NCBI GenBank assembly: GCA_937898895.1 | Contig: CALDKL010000595.1 | Span: forward strand, 1 to 10,496 | Origin: an uncultured Verrucomicrobiae bacterium | Lineage (GTDB): Bacteria > Verrucomicrobiota > Verrucomicrobiia > Verrucomicrobiales > DEV007 | Length of the DNA stretch: 10,496 bases | Reading direction: 5' to 3' | Part shown: piece by piece, positions 5,586-10,496 of the stretch | How the letters are laid out: each line of letters opens with the position of its first letter | How positions within the stretch are numbered: the first letter of the stretch is position 1 | Translations under genes and position numbers: made by a program | Notes under the pieces: generated by a model | Told to the model about the DNA's origin: nothing | What the model saw: only the letters and a program-made list of their open reading frames with translations | Databases searched by the model: none

Positions 5586-8156
5586 ATGCGCCCTTTCTTG
5601 ATTTCTCTCGTTGCCGCCGCAGGTCTTTCCGTTGTTCCGGCCAATGCTCAATACGGACAGGAAATGGCCCTTCTCCATTCGCCGGCCTATGAGGCGGCCG
5701 CTGCGCCGCTCCGCAGTGCTCCGCCGAGACAATACAATTTTGCAAGAGCGGTGCTCAGCGATGTGATGCGCCTGATGGCCGAGGACGCCGGGATCGGATT
5801 CTTCGGCCTTCCCGATGGTACCGGAAATGCCGACACCCTCGTGACCTTTACGCTGAACGCGAGTCCCTTCAGTGCCCTCGAGACCCTCGCCAAGGCCAAC
5901 GGGGTCGCCCTGATCTTCGACGGAGGCATCTGGTATCTTCGCCCTGCCAACGATCAGGAGCTGATCGGCCGAATCTATGAAATCAACTACAATGCCCAGG
6001 AACTGGTTACCAAAAACACTCAGGCGGCCACGGGCGGAAGCACGAGTTCGTCTTCGGGCGGCACGACCAGTTCGGGTCTGAATCTCCAGGGTTCTCCCGA
6101 TTTCTTTGTCACCGAGCCGTCGCGTATTCTCGAGGATATCCAGAACATCCTCGATATTCCCACGACGGGAGGAAATGCGAATTTCGCTCCCACCGCTTCG
6201 GTGGACAATGTGGCGCAACTCTCGGTGGGCGGATTCCAGGGGCAGCCGGATCTTGTGGTGCGGCAACCCGCAATCCAAACCAGGGGAGGAGAGGAGTCGG
6301 GTGGGGTTCAGTCCAAAGTCATCTGGAACAGTGATTCGAATACCCTCTACGTCGTCGCATCGCGGCAGCAGCACCAGTGGATCGAGGCGTACCTCGCCTC
6401 GGCGGATCGGCCTCAACCGATGATTGCGGTGGAGGTGAAATTCATCGAAACGAGCCGTGATCCCAGCTCGGACCTCGGCATCGACTGGAATGGAGTGCTG
6501 GGGAGCAATGGCCTGGAGGTCACCCTCTCAGACGCCTCCGGGCCGATCGACCTCAACCGTGTGGGCGATTACACCTTGCCCACCGCCGTGCTGAGCTACA
6601 GCGATCTCAATCTCAAGCTGCGGGCGATCTACAATGATCGCAAGACTCGTATGGTGTCCTATCCGCGCATGGTCACGCTCGACAACCGAGAGGTTTCCTT
6701 TCGCAGTGTCGTGAACCAGCCGGTACTGGGTTCTTCAGCCAGCGCGAGTCTCGGAGCCGGTGCCACCGAGACCTCTTCGATCGAATACCTGCCCATCGGC
6801 ACCGTCATCAATGTCCTGCCCAAACGTATGGCCGGGAACAAGATCCTCCTCAATGTCTCCGTGACGGTTTCGGATATTATTGGCACGGAGTTCATCAACG
6901 GGAATCCGTTTCCCATTGCCACATCGCGTGTCTACACCGCGCCCCTCACCGTACAGAGCGGATACACCGTTGCCATCAGCGGACTCGATGCGGCCCGGGT
7001 GGATGAAAATGAAAATGGTTTGCCCATCCTTGGCCGTCTCCCCGTGATCGGATACGCCTTCAAGAATCGCAAACAGGACCGAAATCGCCAGCACCTCATG
7101 ATGCTCATCACTCCGGTGGCCCTCAATACCGGGACCGAGGGCTTGACCGAGAAACCCATCACGCGCGAACCCTGGAAGGCGGCACCCGTTCATCAACCGG
7201 TAACCTACGACAAGGCACCCGTCTACGAGGCGGGAAATCGTTCGCCTGTCCACGCCGAACCGATCAGCGACATCCCCGAATTCAACGAGATTGCCTCGAA
7301 TCGAAAGGCATCCCGCAGCTTTGGCAAATCCGGAGAAGCGGAAGTCGCGCCGGATCTGGCGGAGATCGAGGTGCGGGAACCTGCCGGCAGAGCCGCGGGT
7401 CGCGTGCGCTATCCGGATCCCTTGGAAGTCGAGAGCAAGCCAAAGGTAATCGAAGTGCCTTCGAATGGGAGTACGCTCGCGCCTGTGCCCTCCTCTCTCA
7501 ATACGCCCATGGTCGTGACGCAAGGCCCCCTCGCTGGAGGACCGGAGCCTGTCACGGCACCACGTTTGCCCGCATCGAATCCGTCGGAAGCCGAGGCCGG
7601 GTCGCCTTCCACCTCCGTGCCGACAGCTTCCACCTCCGTGCCAGCAGCTTCCACCTCCGTCGAGCCTACTGTAACGAGTGCGCCGAGGGCACCAACTACC
7701 GCCGCGCCGATCGCCGCTCCGCCAAAGCCGATCATTCCCGCTCCGCCGATCAAGGCGGAAGCCAAGCCGGTTGCCCCCGCTCCCTCCACGAGCGGAACAG
7801 CGAACGGAACGGCGGACGATCCTCGGTTGGGGGAGATCCGCAAGGGGGTTGATCGCCTCAAGGCCGATCTCGGAAAAGTTCCCAACGGAGAAGGCAAACT
7901 CTCTCCGGACGACGGGCAGATGGTGCTCAACGTCCACGACGAGGCCCAAAAACTGCTCGCCCAGGTCGAAGAAGTTCGTGGCGACAAGAGCAAACCATTG
8001 GCCGGATCTCTGGGAGACACTTGGTGGGATCTCATCAATCTGAAGTCCCAGGCGGCGAAGCTCAGTCGGCGTTCTCCCGAAAGTCTCGTCGTGACAAACG
8101 AGGGCGACGGAAAGAAAGAGGCTCCCCCCACCACCGAATCGGCTTCCCAGCCTTGA
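5586..8156 (+). CDS. Outer-membrane secretin (PilQ/GspD type) with long C-terminal extension
   Basis: The 856-residue product starts with a signal peptide (residues 1-21, likely cut after ANA, before QYG). An STN/N0-like domain follows (about 47-120), then a Ser/Gly/Thr-rich linker (about 147-165), an N1-like segment with VIWNSDSNTLYVVAS (about 245-259), and the secretin core (about 275-512). The core contains IAVEVKFIETS, the gate region around 370-405, and the family signature LPILGRLPVIGYAF (479-492) ending in LMMLITPVAL (504-513). Secretins form the multimeric outer-membrane channel for pili or secreted pseudopili. A tail of about 340 residues after the barrel is rich in Pro, Ala and Ser, and is followed by a helical, charged stretch (about 745-830). 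Such a long tail is unusual, because most secretins end soon after the barrel or with a short S-domain. The gene is divergent from the pilin operon, with no Shine-Dalgarno site before the ATG. Confidence 0.9.
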   Translation: MRPFLISLVAAAGLSVVPANAQYGQEMALLHSPAYEAAAAPLRSAPPRQYNFARAVLSDVMRLMAEDAGIGFFGLPDGTGNADTLVTFTLNASPFSALETLAKANGVALIFDGGIWYLRPANDQELIGRIYEINYNAQELVTKNTQAATGGSTSSSSGGTTSSGLNLQGSPDFFVTEPSRILEDIQNILDIPTTGGNANFAPTASVDNVAQLSVGGFQGQPDLVVRQPAIQTRGGEESGGVQSKVIWNSDSNTLYVVASRQQHQWIEAYLASADRPQPMIAVEVKFIETSRDPSSDLGIDWNGVLGSNGLEVTLSDASGPIDLNRVGDYTLPTAVLSYSDLNLKLRAIYNDRKTRMVSYPRMVTLDNREVSFRSVVNQPVLGSSASASLGAGATETSSIEYLPIGTVINVLPKRMAGNKILLNVSVTVSDIIGTEFINGNPFPIATSRVYTAPLTVQSGYTVAISGLDAARVDENENGLPILGRLPVIGYAFKNRKQDRNRQHLMMLITPVALNTGTEGLTEKPITREPWKAAPVHQPVTYDKAPVYEAGNRSPVHAEPISDIPEFNEIASNRKASRSFGKSGEAEVAPDLAEIEVREPAGRAAGRVRYPDPLEVESKPKVIEVPSNGSTLAPVPSSLNTPMVVTQGPLAGGPEPVTAPRLPASNPSEAEAGSPSTSVPTASTSVPAASTSVEPTVTSAPRAPTTAAPIAAPPKPIIPAPPIKAEAKPVAPAPSTSGTANGTADDPRLGEIRKGVDRLKADLGKVPNGEGKLSPDDGQMVLNVHDEAQKLLAQVEEVRGDKSKPLAGSLGDTWWDLINLKSQAAKLSRRSPESLVVTNEGDGKKEAPPTTESASQP
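7606..7660 (+). repeat. 21-bp tandem repeat, about 2.6 copies, inside the secretin tail
   Basis: Units begin at 7606, 7627 and 7648 and share CTTCCACCTCCGTGCC; the third is partial (13 bases). They encode a seven-residue repeat, STSVP(T/A)A, at about residues 675-693. Copy number could change by slippage without breaking the frame. Confidence 0.8.
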
Positions 8157-8175
8157 GCGGGATCGAAGGCATGGG

Positions 8176-8185
8176 AATTCGAATT
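8176..8185. repeat. 10-bp palindrome after the secretin stop
   Basis: AATTCGAATT is a perfect palindrome about 20 bases after the secretin stop codon and is followed by TTTTGGG. It has no loop and few T residues after it, so it is at best a weak terminator candidate. Confidence 0.2.
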
Positions 8186-8202
8186 TTTGGGTCAGATTGT
8201 AA

Positions 8203-8239
8203 GGGAGGAGGAACGAATTCGATGTATCCTCGGGGCTGA
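8203..8239 (+). promoter_or_regulatory. Strong Shine-Dalgarno followed by a five-codon minigene
   Basis: GGGAGGAGG (about 8203-8211) is the only textbook Shine-Dalgarno site in the window. It sits at normal spacing before ATG 8222, which reads MYPRG then stop (8237-8239). An ATG in the frame of the downstream membrane protein follows at 8247. This could be a leader minigene giving reinitiation, or a chance purine run. Confidence 0.3.
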
Positions 8240-8309
8240 ACCAGCAATGTCCTCCGGCCTTCCGGAAGGCATGGCCGCTCCCCGAAACTACTCGATTCCG
8301 ATCCCGATC

Positions 8310-8573
8310 ATGAACCAACCGAATTCCCCGCAACCTTCTCCGGTCTACAGCATCGCCTCGATTCTCTCCCTGATCTGCGCAATCTGCAGCTTCACCTCGG
8401 GAGCCATCCTTGGACTCATCCTTGCCATCCTTGCGATCCTGTTCGGCTCCTTTGGTGCGCTCACCTCGCTGTCGCCCCATCGCCGAGGTGGGCTCATGAG
8501 TACGTTTGCCATGTTCGCAGGTGTGCTCGGCATCGTCGCGGCGCTCATCAAGGCGTTTCTCTGGCTTTTCTGA
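8310..8573 (+). CDS. Small membrane protein with two hydrophobic helices (DUF4190-like)
   Basis: From the ATG at 8310 the product has 87 residues: a short Pro/Asn/Gln-rich N-terminus (MNQPNSPQPSP), a hydrophobic segment of about 40 residues (IASILSLICAIC through LGLILAILAILFGSFGAL) that probably forms a helical hairpin, a basic loop SPHRRGG, and a last helix (FAMFAGVLGIVAALIKAFLW). The pattern, hydrophobic 'GILGLILAI' then 'RRGG' then another helix, recalls DUF4190-type proteins of unknown function. The start is uncertain: the same frame also offers ATG 8247 (108 residues) and a TTG at 8187. The additional sequence has no recognisable features, and homologs of this shape usually begin just before the first helix. 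It lies 153 bases after the secretin on the same strand. No functional link to the pilus genes can be shown. Confidence 0.6.
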   Translation: MNQPNSPQPSPVYSIASILSLICAICSFTSGAILGLILAILAILFGSFGALTSLSPHRRGGLMSTFAMFAGVLGIVAALIKAFLWLF

Positions 8574-8579
8574 ATCCCT

Positions 8580-8857
8580 CGCCAGGGAAAAGGGTTCGGC
8601 TGGGTCGTCAACCCGCATTTCTCATCCCCCTTCTGCTGCGACTGGCTGCGGCCCGTCCCCGCTTCGCTCTGACCCGGATTTTTTCACCGTTGTCCGGCAC
8701 ACACAGGGACAGGTCAGATTTCACATCCGCACGGGACCAAACCATCAAAAACGGGACGGTAGACCGACGAATCCGGCCCCGTCCGAAGTCTCTCAATTTC
8801 CTGCTATGGGGTTGGTCAAGTGGGGCAGTGGAAATTTCCGCCAGGGATAGGGGTTCG
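8580..8857 (+). repeat. Imperfect 19-bp direct repeat flanking about 240 bp
   Basis: CGCCAGGGAAAAGGGTTCG (8580-8598) and CGCCAGGGATAGGGGTTCG (8839-8857) match at 17 of 19 positions and bracket about 240 bases. This could mark a small non-autonomous element or an old duplication. Confidence 0.45.
8612..8625 (+). repeat. Copy 1 of CCCGCATTTCTCAT motif
   Basis: CCCGCATTTCTCAT here is identical to 10365-10378 and in the same orientation; with one mismatch the match extends through the following CCCC. The two copies lie on either side of the dead IS110-type transposase. Confidence 0.6.
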
Positions 8858-9785
8858 TCATCGGATTGATCTCTCGAAGAGAGGGTAAAGGGTGATCGGT
8901 CAGGCTCTTCTCACGAGTGTCTTTCTTTCCCAGGTGAACATCTTCGGTCTCCCGCGACGCAGCCTGCTATCCGCGCGTTTGCCGTGGTTCTCGTTGCAAA
9001 GCGCCAGTTGCCCGATTCGGGCCAGGGAAAAGAAAAAGCGGTCTCATTTAGCAGACGGAAGGATCGGGTCGAACCGCCCAAGGAAATCATCAGACGCGCG
9101 ACATTCGTGACGAAATCAAAGCGGGTGCAGGCTCAGTGGTTCATGATGGATTGGTTACTTCAAAGGTCGGTGTTACCGTTCTCTCAGGCCGGATCCGCCA
9201 GGTGGATCAGCCCGAGTTTGTCCGCAGTGGTCTGCCCGGTGAAGAGCCTCCACAGATCGACGGCGAGCTAACGGGCGATGGCCACGATGGCTTTCTTGCG
9301 CGCCGCCGGGCTCCGGCCGGGATCGCCGAGCACGGGCATCCACTTCTTCATCGCGTGGTAGTCGGGTTGGCAGCGCATCATCCGCCAGACCATCTCCACG
9401 AGCATGGCTCGCACCCTTGGATTGCCCTTCTTGCTGACGCTGCCTCCTCGTTGTTTACCGCCACTGCCGCCACTGCTGTGTTCGCGAGGGCAGGGGCCCG
9501 TGTAGCTGGAGGCCTGTCGCCGATTGGTGAAGCGCGACCAGTCACCGACCTCCCGGCGCAGCACCTCGAAGCTCAGAGGGCCGACACCACGGGGAATCTG
9601 CGTCTCAGCGCCGTCTTCCTAGATGACCTCGGTCATCGCCTTCTCCTCGGCCTCCATCGGCTCGATGAGGCGGACCAGCGTTTGAAGCCGCTCGATGATC
9701 CAGGCGGGGGCCTCTTCGCCGACGAGCCTCCACGTCTTGCCCGTCCACCACTTGCCGGTGACGTGGATGCCGTGGGAGGCGAGCA

Positions 9786-9804
9786 GGCAATGCGTCCCAT
9801 TGCC
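9786..9804. repeat. 7-bp perfect inverted repeat at a frameshift in the transposase pseudogene
   Basis: GGCAATG (9786-9792), CGTCC, then CATTGCC (9798-9804). The two-base gain that breaks the transposase frame falls inside this repeat, where the family normally encodes GRSLLASHG. Confidence 0.6.
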
Positions 9805-10042
9805 TGGAGGCGCTGCCGGGTGAAAGCCCGGTCGCGCTCTTCATCCTCGCTGGGCATGCGCACGAGGCTGAAGGCCTTGCGGTTGCCCCGGGTGTAGCGA
9901 TCGAGCCGCTGGCAGAGGGCCATCGCATCCAGCCGGTCGTTCTTCACTCCCTTGCCCGCTCGTCCCCGTCATGGGGTTGCACGACGTAGTTGGTCACGCC
10001 CATCGCCGTGAGTTTGCGGTGGAGGTGGTAGCCGAAGGCTCC

Positions 10043-10110
10043 CGGTTGACAGGCACTCCCGCGTCTGCCCTTCGGGCAGCCTTGCTGGCAGTCGATCTCG
10101 CTCCGCTCGA
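10043..10110. repeat. ~65-bp insertion with hairpin inside the transposase pseudogene
   Basis: The minus-strand reading goes straight from ...FTCYE to GAFGYHLHRKL in a different frame across these bases, so about 65 extra bases sit inside a conserved motif. The insert contains CTGCCC-TTC-GGGCAG (10065-10079), a perfect 6-bp stem with a three-base loop, and GC-rich purine-patterned flanks such as GAGCGGAGCGAG. It looks like a small palindromic mobile unit (REP/MITE-like). The exact ends are uncertain by a few bases. Confidence 0.6.
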
Positions 10111-10364
10111 TTCGTAGCAGGTGAAGACCTCGCGGGCGAGGCCCTGCTGTTTTGCCCACGAAGCGGAGGAGACCGTCGAAGGTCGTCTTCTGGATCGGTT
10201 GCGGGGTGGCTCCGTCGACCTGGCAGGCGACGGAAAACCACTTGGCGGGGCGTCGATGCCGAGCTTGATCGTGGCGTGGAGTGCTGTAGGATTGGGTTCT
10301 GTGATTGCATTCATCGGTTATCAGGTTGGGGGGGAACCCCTGCTGACAACCCCATGCCATCTAG

Positions 10365-10378
10365 CCCGCATTTCTCAT
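10365..10378 (+). repeat. Copy 2 of CCCGCATTTCTCAT motif
   Basis: Identical to 8612-8625, preceded here by CTAG and located ten bases outside the candidate right end of the IS110-type element. On the minus strand it reads ATGAGAAATGCGGG. The sequence from 10379 to the window end shows no gene. Confidence 0.6.
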
Positions 10379-10496
10379 ACCCCGAAGCGTTTTCACGATC
10401 ACTCCGCTGTTTTTTCCGGGGGTTCGCATTGAGTTCTCAAAGGTAAGCGCCTCACGCAGACCACTCCCCTTCACTCCGCCGACCGCGCCGCCTTCC

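Larger units (their letters stand above)
8574..9183. other. Gene-less stretch with short repeats, probably mobile-element debris
   Basis: I see no credible gene here. Open frames in this stretch have no recognisable domains. The region holds a weak hairpin right after the membrane-protein stop (TCCCT-CGCC-AGGGA, 8575-8588), three copies of GCCAGGGA (8581, 8840, 9021), a 14-base motif shared with 10365-10378, and GGGACAGGTCAGATTTCACA near 8708, which resembles debris of REP-like elements as I recall them. The part from about 8806 may be the non-coding end of the IS110-type element. Confidence 0.5.
9184..10314 (-). pseudogene. IS110-family transposase, multiply frameshifted and interrupted
   Basis: Read across frames, this is a nearly full-length IS110-family transposase (DEDD/RuvC-like N-terminal domain, Transposase_20-type C-terminal domain). 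It begins at ATG 10314 with MNAITEPNPTALHATIKLG and GIDA, and shows CYE, VKNDRLDAMALCQRL, GVGPLSFEVLRREVGDWSRF, SSYTGPCPREHSSGG and VSKKGNPRVRAMLVEMVW before a final stop at 9184-9186. The visible damage, in order, is as follows: a one-base loss near 10249 (GIDA-HAK becomes GIDA-PPS); a one-base gain near 10150 (AAA to AAAA); a ~65-base insertion at 10043-10110 inside the CYEAGAFG motif; a one-base loss near 9955 before VKND; a small deletion and two-base gain around 9793; TAG stops at 9619-9621 and 9268-9270. It cannot make an active transposase. The catalytic Asp/Glu residues are still legible but in different frames. Confidence 0.88.
8806..10355 (-). mobile_element. Possible extent of a decayed IS110/IS1111-type element
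   Basis: The element contains the transposase pseudogene (10314-9184). ATGGGGTTGGTCAAG at 8806-8820 is nearly the reverse complement of the sequence ending at 10355 (which reads ATGGGGTTGTCAG on the other strand), giving a candidate inverted repeat of about 13 bases around 1.55 kb. IS1111-group elements have short subterminal inverted repeats of this kind, while IS110-group elements lack them. If this reading is right, about 365 bases of non-coding DNA lie 3' of the transposase, where IS1111-group guide RNAs are encoded. The ends are tentative: the core 9-mer also occurs at 23-31 and 9970-9978. Confidence 0.35.

Noticed and set aside
5558..5692. Short frame from ATG 5558 overlapping the secretin start
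   Set aside because: Out of frame with the secretin, ends after about 44 codons, Arg/Cys-rich; the secretin ATG at 5586 is followed by a proper signal peptide.
8575..8588. Rho-independent terminator after the small membrane protein
   Set aside because: Only a 5-bp stem, and it is followed by AAAAGGG, not a T-run.
6735..8618. Long open frame (627 codons) antisense to the secretin
   Set aside because: Arg/Gly/His-rich composition typical of a shadow frame in GC-rich DNA; the plus strand has a clear secretin with family motifs.
8608..8796. Minus-strand 62-codon frame ending MRNAG
   Set aside because: Probably a spurious frame across a repeated intergenic motif; TTG start and Arg-rich composition.
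8892..9110. 72-codon frame from GTG 8892, preceded by GAGAGG
   Set aside because: The start signal is passable, but the product has no domain, odd composition and lies in repeat-rich debris.
9136..9897. 253-codon plus-strand frame
   Set aside because: It is antisense to the IS110-family pseudogene, whose conserved motifs lie on the minus strand.
1..10496. CRISPR array, tRNA or rRNA gene
   Set aside because: No regularly spaced repeats and no recognisable tRNA or rRNA sequence were seen on either strand by eye.

Overview
The window looks like chromosomal DNA from a Verrucomicrobia/PVC-type bacterium. The reasons are the moderately high GC content, genes with almost no Shine-Dalgarno sites, a prepilin with an A|LSLVE cleavage site, a C-terminal segment resembling the choice-of-anchor K domain, and a set of divergent PilM/N/O/P-like proteins paired with a secretin. 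This recalls the pilus-like locus that includes Amuc_1098-1102 in Akkermansia. The lineage call is inference from memory, not a search result.

Layout. (1) Positions 1-5449, minus strand, form one tight operon. In transcription order it holds a large modular prepilin (5449-3929), a PilT/PilU-type ATPase (3894-2821), a PilM-like protein (2814-1948), a PilN-like protein (1921-1373), a PilO-like protein (1358-822), a PilP-like protein (791-72), and the first 15 codons of another probable prepilin running off the left edge (45-1). (2) Positions 5450-5585 are a very AT-rich divergent promoter region with inverted repeats and a hairpin directly before the secretin start codon. (3) Positions 5586-8156, plus strand, encode the outer-membrane secretin (PilQ/GspD type), which carries an unusual ~340-residue Pro/Ala/Ser-rich C-terminal extension. 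(4) Positions 8310-8573 encode a small two-helix membrane protein. (5) Positions 8574-10496 are an accessory scar. It consists of gene-less DNA with short repeats and a badly decayed IS110-family transposase on the minus strand (10314-9184). I could trace that transposase through five frameshifting changes, one of them a ~65-bp insertion carrying a hairpin, plus two nonsense codons.

How the genes work together. The secretin forms the outer-membrane pore. The PilP-like protein, with its HR-like domain, should link the pore to the inner-membrane PilN/PilO-like pair, and the PilM-like actin-fold protein should sit on the cytoplasmic side. The PilT/U ATPase would drive filament dynamics, and the prepilins supply the filament or its tip. 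No PilB extension ATPase, PilC platform protein or prepilin peptidase is in the window, so they must lie elsewhere. The most distinctive items are the pilin fused to adhesin-like domains, the secretin tail, and the mutation record in the dead IS110 copy.
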